Shown: one piece after another, positions 45,925 to 55,200 of the stretch | How the letters are laid out: every line of letters starts with the position of its first letter | Numbering within the stretch: position 1 is the stretch's first letter | From: JAAZNF01 sp964561025 | GTDB lineage: Bacteria; Myxococcota; B64-G9 | Direction of reading: 5' to 3' | Length of the DNA: 64,000 nucleotides | NCBI GenBank assembly: GCA_964561025.1 | Contig: CAZLNM010000007.1 | Coordinates: 1 to 64,000 of the forward strand | Position numbers and translations under genes: made by a program | Notes under the pieces: model-generated | The model's database searches: none | What the model was told of the DNA's origin: nothing | What the model saw: only the letters and a program-made list of their open reading frames with translations

Positions 45925-48900
45925 TCAGGGGGGGTAGATGAAGTTCGTGCCGTTGATGTCCGAGGTCTCGAGCGTGATCTTGCTGGCGTCGCAGTAGTCC
46001 ACCGCGTAGTACATGGTGGCGTTGATCTGCGAGGCATGGCCGAGGCCGATGGTGTGACCGAGTTCGTGGGTGGCCACGCCCTCCATGTCGAACACCTGGG
46101 TGGCGCAGGCCGCCGCCTGGGCGTTGGTGCCGAAGGGGATGCCATTGTTGAAGACCATGTCGGAATCGTAGGTCCGGTAGAAGGTCGTACCGTTCACCAC
46201 CATGGTCTGGCTATCATATACTGTGGTGGTGCCCGCCAACGTCGCCGAATCCAGGTCGCCATAGGGATCGTTGAAAGTGATGGTATTGATGCTGTCCACG
46301 TTGAATCCCGGCGACCCGGTCTGGCTGTCCTCGACGAAGGCGATGGTGGCCGGGGTCACGGCCTGCCAGTGCGCAAAGCCGTTTCGCACCGCCACCTTGT
46401 CCTGGCCGGCAGGCATGCCCGGCTGGGTGCCCGAGGCGAAGCGGTAGTGGACCGGGATGCTGGCCGGGAACCACCGCCGCGCCGGGTTGAGCAGCACGAA
46501 GGCGTCGTTGCCGATGGTAACGGTGGCCGGCCCGGCCACGTTGTTCGACTCGTTCGACTCGCTGATCTGGACCAGGGTGTCGACCTGCACCCAGGACTTG
46601 TACGTCCCGGGAGCGGCGCCGGGGAGTTGCAAGTCGTAGGGGATGGGCGTCCCGCGCAGGATGCCCGTCGGGGTGTTGTTCCAGTCGCCGTTCAGGTTGG
46701 TCGTGGGGGCCGTCTCGCGGTTGAGGTAGAAGTCCACCCGGAAGGGCGAGAAGAGATCGATGTTGCCGTTGTTCACCACCTCCCAGTGCCACATGATGTC
46801 CGAGCCGGCCAGCGTGGCGGTGAAGTTCTGGATGGCGAGATCGACGTATCCGCCCTGGATCACCAGCGGGAAGTAGTCGCGCCAGGTGGTGGTGCCGTCA
46901 GTGATGTCGATCTGCATGATGAACTGGTAGGCGGTGGAGGTGTTCGACACCGTCACCACGAACGGGTCGTTGGCCGCCTTGGTGCCGTTCGCCGGCACGG
47001 CGCCGAAGGCGGCGGTGCTGTCGCTCACCGTGACGTCGGAGGTGGTCGAGGTGAGCGTGGCGGTGACGTTGTTCGCCGCGATGGCGCCGTCGTTGGCCAC
47101 GGTCACGGTGATGCTGGCCGGGGTCCCGCGCACCACCGGCGAGGGGCTGGTGGTGTGCGAGGCGTAGCGCAGCTCGGTGGCGGCGCAGCCCTTGGGCCGC
47201 ATGATCATGGAGACATAGAGCGGCGACCAGACGCCGGTGGAGGCGGGCTTCACCACGCCGTTGTACCAGGAGGCCGGGCTGGCCTGCGAGTTGCCGTCGT
47301 CGGACAGGATGGCGAAGTACTGCAAGGTGCTCTGGTCGCCCTCCGACTGGATGGTCGCCCAGAAGGTGTCACCGTTCTTGAAGGTGAGCGCCGGGCTCAC
47401 CGGGAAGTTCACCACGAACTGGTTGGTGCCGGACACCGTCACCCAGTTCCCGGTGTAGAGGGTCTGGTCGGGGAACCCCGCCCGGTAGGTGTAGATCTTG
47501 AGGCGGAAGCGGCGCGAGGTCGGGCTGGACACCGTCTTGTAGAAGGTCACGTCCACCGAGCGCAGGGCGAACGAGGCCGAGTCCACCACGAAGTAGTTGC
47601 CCACCTCGTCGTTGGCGGCCTGCGGGATGACGTAGGTCGGGGTGTTGTCGTCGGTCTGGAGGGTGCGGTTGTCCGCGGTGCAGCCGGTGCCCTGGACGTA
47701 CACCCCGAAGCCGTCCGACCAGTTGTGCGGGCCATCGGTGCTGTCCAGTCCCATGCCGTAGATGCCGAAGGCCGAGGAGGTGGCCTGGATGGCGAAGTTG
47801 GGGTTGTTGTTGGCGGTCGCGCCCACCGCGATGGTGCCGTAGCTCGCGCTGCCGGTGGTCACCACCACGTCCGCGTCGGGGGAGGAGAGGGTGCCGGTGA
47901 CGCTGCCCGTGGCGGCGTAGCCGCGGTTGCGTAGCGGGGCCTGGATGGTGGCGGTGCCGCCCGCGGGGACGGTGGCCGGAGTCTGGGTGTGCGAGGCGAG
48001 CGTGAGCCACGGGCCGTCGGCGCAGCCCTGGGCGCGGACCATGGCGTTGACCCCGATGGAGTAGTAGTCGCGCGGGTACCCGGTCGGGGTGAAGTACGCC
48101 ACCCCGCCGATGTACGGGTCGAGGATGCCGCCGTCGAACAGCGGCAGGTACTGATCGGTGCTCTCGTCGTCCTCGGAACGCACGCCCACCCAGAAGATCT
48201 GCCCGTGGGTGAAAGACACCGGCGTGCTCAGGGTGAAGGTGGCCCAGGTGATCTGCTGCTGCTGGTCGGCGCAGGTGCCGGTCACGGCGAGCGTGGAGAC
48301 GGGGCTCGAGCCCACCTCGGTGCCGGGCTTGCCGTTGTCGTCGGCGAAGATGCGCGCCGAGTAGCGGCCCTGGTTGGTGCCGCTCGCGCAGGCCACGTCG
48401 AAGAAGGCCGCCTTGACCGCGAACACCTTGTAGGCCTCGGCCTCTACGAAGAAGCCGTTCAGCACCATGTCGCCGGCCGCCAGGGGGACGATGGAGTAGG
48501 CGACGTTGTTGTCGATGATGAGCTCGGCGGTCGAGTCGATGGCGGTGCAGTTCGCGCAGCCCTCGTCGACGATGTCGTTGCAGTTGTCGTCGAGGGAGTT
48601 TCCGCACACCTCGGCCCGGCCCGGGTAGATCTGGTTGTTGTTGTCGTTGCAGTCGGTGCCGCCGCAGGCCCGGTCGCCGAAGGTGTCGCCGTCCTGATCG
48701 CGCGGGGTGCCCACGCACTGGCCGCCGGTGCAGGTGTCGCCGGTGGTGCAGGCGTTGCCGTCGTCGCACGGGCCGGTGAGGTTCTGGTAGACGCAGCCGC
48801 TGGCGGGGTTGCACGAGTCCTGGGTGCAGGCGTTGTTGTCGTTGCAGTCGCGCGCCGTGCTCTGGCAGGTGCCGCTCACGCAGGCGTCGTTGGTGCAGGC

Positions 48901-50463
48901 GTTGTTGTCGGTGCAGGTATTGGTGTTGTCGTTGACGTACACGCAGCCGCTGGCGGTATTGCACGAGTCGTCGGTGCAGGGGTTGTTGTCGTTGCAGGTG
49001 ATGGCACTGCTCTGGCAGGCGCCGCTTGCGCAGGCGTCGTTCGTGCAGGCGTTGTTGTCGGTGCAGGTGTTGGTGTTGTCGTTTACGTACGTGCAGCCGC
49101 TGGTCGGGTTGCACGAGTCGTCGGTGCAGGGGTTGTTGTCGTTGCAGTTGAGCGGGGTGCCGGCGACGCACACGTTGTTTGCGCAGGTCTCGGTGCCGTT
49201 GCACACGTTGTTGTCGCTGCAATCGCTGTTGTTGTTGCACTGCCGGCAGGTGGAGTCGGCGGTGTCGGTGGCGCCGTCGCAATCGTTGTCGATGGTGTCG
49301 CTGCAGGTGGGGGTGCCCGACGGTCCCTCGGTCGCGCCCGGGTTCACCGCGACGTTGTTGTCGTCGCAGTCGTTGCCGCCGCAGGAGACGGGGACGTAGT
49401 GGTCGCCGTCCCGGTCCAGCGGCACGCCGTGGCACTGGCCGTTGGCACACACGTCGTTCATGGTGCAGGCGTCGCTGTCGTCGCAGGTGTTGGTGTTGTT
49501 CACGTGGGTGCAACCGGTCTGCGGGCTGCACGAGTCGGTGGTACAGGGGTTGTTGTCGTTGCAGTCCGGACCGGCCCCGGGGACGCACTGGCCGCCCGAG
49601 CACTGATCGCCCACCGTGCAGGCGTTGCCGTCCTCGCAGGGGCTGGTATTGTTCGCGTGCTGGCAGCCCGCCTGCATGTCGCAGGTGTCGTCGGTGCAGG
49701 CGTTGCCGTCGTTGCAGTTCACCGTTGAGCCGCCCTTGCACACGCCGCGCTCGCAGGCGTCGTTCTCGGTGCAGGCGTTGTGGTCGTCGCAGGTCGCGGT
49801 GTTGAAGGTGTGCACGCAGCCCAGCGCGTCGTCGCAGGAGTCGGTGGTGCAGGGGTTGTTGTCGTCGCAGTTGGTGTTGGAATCGCCGGTGCACACCCCG
49901 TCCTGGCAGTGGTCGTTGGTGGAGCAGGCGCGGTGATCGTCGCAGGCGACGGTGTTGTTGGTGTGGACGCAGCCGCGGCCCGGGTCGCAGGCGTCGTCGG
50001 TGCACAGGTTGTCGTCGTCGCAATCGAGGGCCTGGCCGCCGCCGCAGGTGCCGTTCGAGCAGAACTCGCCGAAGGTGCAGGCGCTCCCGTCGTCGCAGGC
50101 GAGGCTGTTGTTGACGTGGGTGCAACCGGAGGTGTCCGAGCAGCCGTCGGTGGTGCAGGGGTTGCCGTCGTCGCAGTTCTGAGAGGCGCCGCCGATGCAC
50201 ACCCCGTCCTGGCAGTGGTCGTCGGTGGAGCAGGCCTGGCCGTCGTCGCACGGCACGCTGTTGTTGACGTGGGTGCACTTCTCGCTGACGCAGTCGTCGT
50301 TGGTGCAGGGGTTGCCGTCGTCGCACTGGCTGGCGGTGGTGCACTCGGCCACGTGGCCGTCGAAGCCGTCGTGGCCGCTGTCGGCCGGGGTGTTGGTGCC
50401 GCCGCCGCAGCCGGCGGCGACGAGGAGGAGCGCCGAGAGGATCGAGAGCAGGGTGGTCTTCAT
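45925..50463 (-). CDS. Giant Cys-rich/MopE lipoprotein with C-terminal matrixin protease domain
   Basis: A 1512-residue lipoprotein with lipobox VAAGC (Cys19). Residues about 40-630 are Cys/Asp-rich repeats of the CDDGNPCTxDxC type, with two MopE-like motifs (DRDGDHYVP with CDDNNVAVNPG, and DQDGDTFGD with CNDNNNQIYPG). Beta-sandwich domains fill about 640-1300, including CARDB-like modules (SITVTVANDGAIAANNVTATL, WHWEVVNNGNIDLFSPF). The C-terminus is a zinc protease of the matrixin type: HELGHTIGLGH at 1466-1476 and a Met-turn (ATMYY). Long Asp-rich stalks probably bind Ca and present the protease at the cell surface. It follows the 50475 gene by 11 bp. Confidence 0.88.
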   Translation of the reverse strand: MKTTLLSILSALLLVAAGCGGGTNTPADSGHDGFDGHVAECTTASQCDDGNPCTNDDCVSEKCTHVNNSVPCDDGQACSTDDHCQDGVCIGGASQNCDDGNPCTTDGCSDTSGCTHVNNSLACDDGSACTFGEFCSNGTCGGGQALDCDDDNLCTDDACDPGRGCVHTNNTVACDDHRACSTNDHCQDGVCTGDSNTNCDDNNPCTTDSCDDALGCVHTFNTATCDDHNACTENDACERGVCKGGSTVNCNDGNACTDDTCDMQAGCQHANNTSPCEDGNACTVGDQCSGGQCVPGAGPDCNDNNPCTTDSCSPQTGCTHVNNTNTCDDSDACTMNDVCANGQCHGVPLDRDGDHYVPVSCGGNDCDDNNVAVNPGATEGPSGTPTCSDTIDNDCDGATDTADSTCRQCNNNSDCSDNNVCNGTETCANNVCVAGTPLNCNDNNPCTDDSCNPTSGCTYVNDNTNTCTDNNACTNDACASGACQSSAITCNDNNPCTDDSCNTASGCVYVNDNTNTCTDNNACTNDACVSGTCQSTARDCNDNNACTQDSCNPASGCVYQNLTGPCDDGNACTTGDTCTGGQCVGTPRDQDGDTFGDRACGGTDCNDNNNQIYPGRAEVCGNSLDDNCNDIVDEGCANCTAIDSTAELIIDNNVAYSIVPLAAGDMVLNGFFVEAEAYKVFAVKAAFFDVACASGTNQGRYSARIFADDNGKPGTEVGSSPVSTLAVTGTCADQQQQITWATFTLSTPVSFTHGQIFWVGVRSEDDESTDQYLPLFDGGILDPYIGGVAYFTPTGYPRDYYSIGVNAMVRAQGCADGPWLTLASHTQTPATVPAGGTATIQAPLRNRGYAATGSVTGTLSSPDADVVVTTGSASYGTIAVGATANNNPNFAIQATSSAFGIYGMGLDSTDGPHNWSDGFGVYVQGTGCTADNRTLQTDDNTPTYVIPQAANDEVGNYFVVDSASFALRSVDVTFYKTVSSPTSRRFRLKIYTYRAGFPDQTLYTGNWVTVSGTNQFVVNFPVSPALTFKNGDTFWATIQSEGDQSTLQYFAILSDDGNSQASPASWYNGVVKPASTGVWSPLYVSMIMRPKGCAATELRYASHTTSPSPVVRGTPASITVTVANDGAIAANNVTATLTSTTSDVTVSDSTAAFGAVPANGTKAANDPFVVTVSNTSTAYQFIMQIDITDGTTTWRDYFPLVIQGGYVDLAIQNFTATLAGSDIMWHWEVVNNGNIDLFSPFRVDFYLNRETAPTTNLNGDWNNTPTGILRGTPIPYDLQLPGAAPGTYKSWVQVDTLVQISESNESNNVAGPATVTIGNDAFVLLNPARRWFPASIPVHYRFASGTQPGMPAGQDKVAVRNGFAHWQAVTPATIAFVEDSQTGSPGFNVDSINTITFNDPYGDLDSATLAGTTTVYDSQTMVVNGTTFYRTYDSDMVFNNGIPFGTNAQAAACATQVFDMEGVATHELGHTIGLGHASQINATMYYAVDYCDASKITLETSDINGTNFIYPP
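48850..49149 (-). repeat. 150-bp tandem duplication within the Cys-rich stalk
   Basis: Two nearly identical 150-bp units (48850-48999 and 49000-49149) each encode 50 residues beginning CNDNNPCTDDSCN and containing DNTNTCTDNNACTNDAC. A third, more diverged unit (48700-48849) follows. The high DNA identity suggests recent unequal recombination. Confidence 0.8.
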
Positions 50464-50474
50464 GGCGGGCCTCC

Positions 50475-51020
50475 TTACTTCGCGAAGAGCGCGCGCGCCT
50501 CGTCGAGGGTGCGCACGCGGTCATGGGACTTGCCGGCCGGGCCGGCGATCACGCTCACCCCGGCCTCCGGGGCGTCGCGCAGCAGAAGCTCCTGCTTGGT
50601 GCGAGGGTCGGTGAACACGCTGAACTTGCCCTGGTAGAAGCCCAAGGTGAGGTAGCCGTCCTTGTCCTGCCGCGGCTCGAGGAACAATAGCACCCGCTCG
50701 CCCACGGCGAAGCGGGGCGCGCCGGGGAGGTGCGCCGTCACGTCGCCGTCGCTCCCGCCCACGAACTTTACGCTGATGGTGCCCTTGACGTCGGAGCCCT
50801 TCCACACCTCGGAAGGGGTGACCAGCACGCGGGTGTGAATCCTCTTGCCGTCCGGGCTGCGCTCGCTGGCCACCTGGTTCACCTCACCGAGGACCACGAC
50901 CGGCGCGAGCTGCGCCAGATCCTCGAGCTCGAGGCTCAACACCACCGTGGCCTGCGCCAACCCCGCCGCGCCGCACACCAGCAACGCGGCCATCGCCATC
51001 CGCAATGTTCGCCGTTTCAT
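50475..51020 (-). CDS. Exported 181-residue protein encoded next to the matrixin
   Basis: A signal peptide (MKRRTLRMAMAALLVCGAAGLAQA) is followed by a single beta-rich domain (LELEDLAQLAPVVVLGEVNQV, TRVLVTPSEVWKG, ISVKFVGGSDGDVTAHLPGAPRFAVGERVLLFLEPR) and a short helical tail. The pattern of a 'LxxLAxxAxxVVxGxV' start and 'FxxGExxLLFL' resembles a domain often encoded beside matrixins in Myxococcota, where it may be a partner, chaperone or inhibitor; that role is inference. It overlaps the upstream membrane-protein gene by four bases (ATGA) and precedes the matrixin gene by 11 bp, so all three are probably one transcript. Confidence 0.8.
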   Translation of the reverse strand: MKRRTLRMAMAALLVCGAAGLAQATVVLSLELEDLAQLAPVVVLGEVNQVASERSPDGKRIHTRVLVTPSEVWKGSDVKGTISVKFVGGSDGDVTAHLPGAPRFAVGERVLLFLEPRQDKDGYLTLGFYQGKFSVFTDPRTKQELLLRDAPEAGVSVIAGPAGKSHDRVRTLDEARALFAK

Positions 51021-52144
51021 GCCTTCTTCCTCCTTTGGGCATCGCCCAGGGAAAAAACCTGCAAAGGGATATTGCTCCGACGCAACACGAGCCGGGTCAT
51101 TCTACGGAAGGGTGTATTATTTTCAACCGCAATCTTCGCGATCGGGCAGCGCTCCTTGCGGCCCTCCCGATACTGGGATTCGAACCCCGCGCCCAACACG
51201 GACAGGGCCAGCACGACGCCCGCGGCCAGGGCCAGGGGACGCCGCTCGCCTCGCTCCCGCCACAGGGCGAGCCCGAACGCGGCCAGGAGCAGAAACCCGG
51301 CCCAGGGGAGCAGCCGCACGGCCACGCTCGACAAGACGGCGGTCTCGGGCGCGGTCACCGCGTCCGGCCAGGACATCGAGCGCGAGGCGGCGAGGAGCCC
51401 CTCGGCCAGCGCCCGGGCGCGGCCCAGGATCACCAAGGCGAGGGTGCCCGCCAGGACGGCGAGCAGGGCCAGCAGCGCGCGGGCGGCGGCGAGCGGGGCG
51501 GTCCGGCCCGCCAGGTATTCTCGCAGGATGCGCCCGACCGGCCACAGCGCCGCAAACAGCGCCGGGATGGGCCACAGGGCGAACACCGCGCGATCCATGA
51601 ACGGCACCCCGCGGGGGAGATCCGGCTCCAGCAGGGCCCAGGCGGAGAGCGCGGCGGTCGGCACGCCGAGGCCAAGCAGCAACCATCGCTCCCGCCATCC
51701 CCCGCTGGCCCCGCCGGACGTCTCGACAGACAGCAGCGCGCCGAGGCACAACGTGGCGGTGGCGAGAAGACCCGCCGCGCACAACCGCTGCGAAACCGCG
51801 CCGGCGAGCAGGAACAGATCGCAGCGGTTCTCCGCCTGCGCCGCGTCGGGCACCGATCCCAGCGAGACGAGCGAGCCCAGCCAGGCCAGTCCCGCGGGCG
51901 CAAGCAGCCAGGAGATTCGCGAAAGCGGGCGTTCGAGCCGGGCGCGGCCGCGGACGATGGGGAGGATGAGCAGCAAAAGAGACGCAAACGCCACCATCCA
52001 CAGGAAGAGATCCGGTGAAAACTCGAGCAAGTTCGGGTCGAGGCCGCCGCCGAGCCACAGGGCGAACGCAAGCGTGGCGAGCGCCGCCGCGTGGGCGAAG
52101 AGGGCCCGCATCCGCCCGGGATCATTCAACCTGACGTCGTTCAT
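51017..52144 (-). CDS. Multi-pass membrane protein, first gene of the matrixin unit
   Basis: A 375-residue protein with about eight hydrophobic segments between residues 13 and 325 and a positively charged C-terminal tail (about 330-375, rich in Arg and Lys). No catalytic motif was recognised. ATG 52144 lies only 6 bases after the T-tract of the preceding gene's terminator and has no Shine-Dalgarno. An alternative is ATG 52111 (MRALFAHAAALATLAF), with a GGGCGG stretch just before it and a clean first helix. The promoter is not obvious. Coupling (ATGA overlap) to the exported protein and matrixin suggests a role in their export, anchoring or control. Confidence 0.65.
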   Translation of the reverse strand: MNDVRLNDPGRMRALFAHAAALATLAFALWLGGGLDPNLLEFSPDLFLWMVAFASLLLLILPIVRGRARLERPLSRISWLLAPAGLAWLGSLVSLGSVPDAAQAENRCDLFLLAGAVSQRLCAAGLLATATLCLGALLSVETSGGASGGWRERWLLLGLGVPTAALSAWALLEPDLPRGVPFMDRAVFALWPIPALFAALWPVGRILREYLAGRTAPLAAARALLALLAVLAGTLALVILGRARALAEGLLAASRSMSWPDAVTAPETAVLSSVAVRLLPWAGFLLLAAFGLALWRERGERRPLALAAGVVLALSVLGAGFESQYREGRKERCPIAKIAVENNTPFRRMTRLVLRRSNIPLQVFSLGDAQRRKKA

Positions 52145-52150
52145 GCGAAG

Positions 52151-52188
52151 GGAAAAAAAGCGCCGGGGCCCGAGCGGACCCCGGCGCT
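52151..52188 (-). terminator. Intrinsic terminator after the 1243-residue lipoprotein gene
   Basis: On the minus strand: AGCGCCGGGG, a 10-base loop, CCCCGGCGCT, then TTTTTTCC. It lies 22 bp past the stop of the 52211 gene and directly before ATG 52144 of the next unit. Confidence 0.9.
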
Positions 52189-52210
52189 CGTCGCTACGAG
52201 AAACGCCCTC

Positions 52211-55200
52211 TTACCAGCCCCAGCCCGAGTTGAAGTAGTCGCCGTGCCACTGCGGGTAGGAGCCCGCCGCCGAGGACGGGTTCACCGGCGCGGCGATGGC
52301 GTACAGGATGCCGTTGGGGTAGCTGGCGTTGGCCTGGGCCAGGATCACCCCGCCCGGCAGCCAGGTGGGCGAGGGGTGGATCCAGGCGCTCTGGTTGTCG
52401 CCGGTGTAGGCGTACCACTCCAGGCGGCCGGCGGCGGCGAAGCCGAGGACGAACGGCCCGGCGTGGACCGCGAACGAGCCATCCTCCCCGAAGGCGCCCG
52501 AGGACATGGGCGTGTAGCTGAACTGGCCCATGGTGCCGGTCACGGCCGTCCCGTTGTAGCTGAGCAGGTAGAAGTTGTTGCCGTCCGAGTGCGAGGTCAT
52601 CAGGATGACGTCGGTCCCGGCCGTGCCCGGGACGGTCACCGGCGAGCAGCCCTCGACGAGCTTTACGCTGGTGAATCCCTGGGCGATGTCCACCGGGAAG
52701 CCCGCGGCCGGGGTGCCGGTCACGGCGTCGAAGCCGTAGAGCTTGCCGTCGTCGCAGCCGATGTACACCTTGCCGAGCGAGCCGACCGCCGGCGAGCTGT
52801 TGCAGCCGCCGAGGGCCCCGGTCCAGCGCCACACCTGGGCGCCGGTGGCGGCGTTGAGGCAGATCACCTCGCCGCTGCTCACACCGCCCACGCCGAAGTA
52901 CACGTACATCGTCCCCGAGGGGGCGGCCCACAGAGTGGGCGAGCTGTCGATCCAGGGCGCGCTGCCCGGAGTCCAGCCGGGGGCGTTGTAGTTGTAGGAC
53001 TGGGTGCCGTTGGCCAGGAAGCGGTAGAACCCGCCGCCGCGCGTGCCGAAGAAGATCGAGCCGTCGCCGCCGACCGCGGGGGTCGAGTACACGTCGTAGC
53101 CCGAGGCCACCGGGCCCCAGCCGGAAACGGGATTGCCGGTGGCGGGATCGAGCTTGTACACGCCACCGACGGTGCTGCTCTTCGCCGCTCCCACGTACAG
53201 GGACACCGGGTTGGTGAAGTCGTCGAAGACCGCCACCGAGCTCGCCAGCTTCGAGTTCGCGGGCGGCAGCACGTCGAAATGGCCCGTGGGGTTGGTGTAG
53301 GGGGTCACGTTGAGCCAGCCATAGCTGTCCACGGTGTAGATGTTGTTGACGGTGAAGTTGGTGTGCTCGCTGTCGATGGCCGGGGTGGAGGTGCCGCCCC
53401 AGGTGTGCTGCTGCCACAGGATCATGCCGGGGCCGGCCCAGCCGGGCGAGCAGGCCGAGGGGCCGCGCTTGAAGAAGTCGGCCAGGTTGTTGTCGCTGTC
53501 GCTGTGGGCAGCGTCGCGGCTCAGGCAGAACCCGGCCGCGCCGGTGGCGCTGTTGGAGGTGTAGCCCGCGTCGAGCGACTTGTCGGTCGATGCCGGGACG
53601 GTCCCCTCGCCGGCCCACACGTCGGTCGAACCCCAGGAGCCGTATCCCAGGGCGTCCACCACCACGTCCTGGCCCCACACCACCTGGATGCTGTCGGGGC
53701 CGTTCTGGTAATCGGCGTTGCTGTCGATGACGTCGGCCACGTCCTTGAGGGTCTGGTCGGCGTTGGTGTGGACGATGAGCAGGTGGCCGGCCTTGCCGGA
53801 GGGCAGGGTCTTGCCGTCGAGGGAGATACGGTTGAACTCGGTGCCGCCGTTGCCGTTGATGCCGCGCACCGAGAAGTTGTCGAGCGCCAGGCCCGGGGGA
53901 CCCCACAGCTCGATGAACACCCACTCGCCGTCGGTGCTCTGGTCGTCGTACAGGATCTCGTTCACCACCACCTTGGCCGGCGGGGCATTGGCGATGCAGG
54001 TGGCGCGGTAGCAGATCTGGTTCGCGGTGCAGGTGTTCACCGTGCCCCACTCCTTGCACACGTCGGCGTCGAAGTTGCCACAGATCTGGACGTCCTGGCC
54101 GCTGCAGCGGGTGGCGCCGGCGGTGCACTCGTCGGTGCACACGGTGACGCAGGCGCCGTTCTGGCACTCCTGGCCGTAGCCGCAGTCGGTGCGCGAGCCG
54201 AGGTCCAGGCAGGAGTCGGCGTCGAACTGCCCGCAGGGCCGCCAGCCGATGATGCCGTCGCACACGTTGGTGCCGGCGGCGGAGCACTCGTCGCTGCAGG
54301 TGGCCACGCACTGGCCGTTGCTGCAGGTGGTGCCGCCGGTGCACACCTGGTGGTTGCCCCACTCGAGGCAGCTATCGGTGTCCCAGTTGCCGCACACGTC
54401 GTAGCCGTCGCCGGCGCACTGCTGGAGGCCGTTCTGGGTGCACTCGTTGGTGCAGTCGTCCACGCAGGTGCCGGTGGCGGCGTCGCACTTCTTGCCCGTT
54501 CCGCAGGCGATAGGCGTGCTCCACTCGAGGCACGGATCCACGTCGTGGTTGCCGCACACGTGGTAGCTCACATTGTCAACGCAAAGCTGCTGGCCGGAGG
54601 TGTTGCACTCGTTGCTGCAGTTGATGACGCACTGGCCGTTGCTGCACACTTCCCAGCTCTGGCAGTTGGTCACCGTGGACCAGTCGAGGCAGGAGTCGGT
54701 GTCGTAGTTGCCGCACTGCTTCCAGCCGGAGCCGTCGCAGACGCGCTGGCCGGTCTGGCACTCGTCGGCGCAGGTGTCGTTGCAGATGCCATCGGTGCAG
54801 GATTGCCCCGCGTCGCAGCTGGTGAGCGCCGTGCTCCACTCGAGGCAGGAGTCGCCGTCCCAGTTGCCGCAGGTCTGGTAGGCCGCGGTGCCCTGCGGGT
54901 CGCAGCGGCGCTGGCCGCCGACCGTGCACTCGTTCTGGCAGGACTCGACGCACACGCCGTTCTGGCACACCTTGCCGCTGTCGCAAGCGATGTGGCCGCC
55001 CCATTCCAGGCAGGGATCGGCGTTGTAGTTGCCGCACACGTCGAAGCCGTCGCCGGAGCACTGCTTGTCGCCGGTGTGGCAGGCATCGGTGCAGGCGGTG
55101 ACGCAGGCGCCGTTGTCGCACACCTCCCAACCGGCGCAGTTGGTCACGCCCGACCAGTCGAGGCACGAGTCGCCGTCGTAGTTGCCGCACTGGCGCCAGC

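Noticed and set aside
48640..50340. CRISPR-like regular repeats of GTTGTTGTCGTTGCAG on the plus strand
   Set aside because: They are codons of the repeated CNDNN motif in the Cys-rich protease gene; spacing follows the protein repeat and the spacers are not unique.
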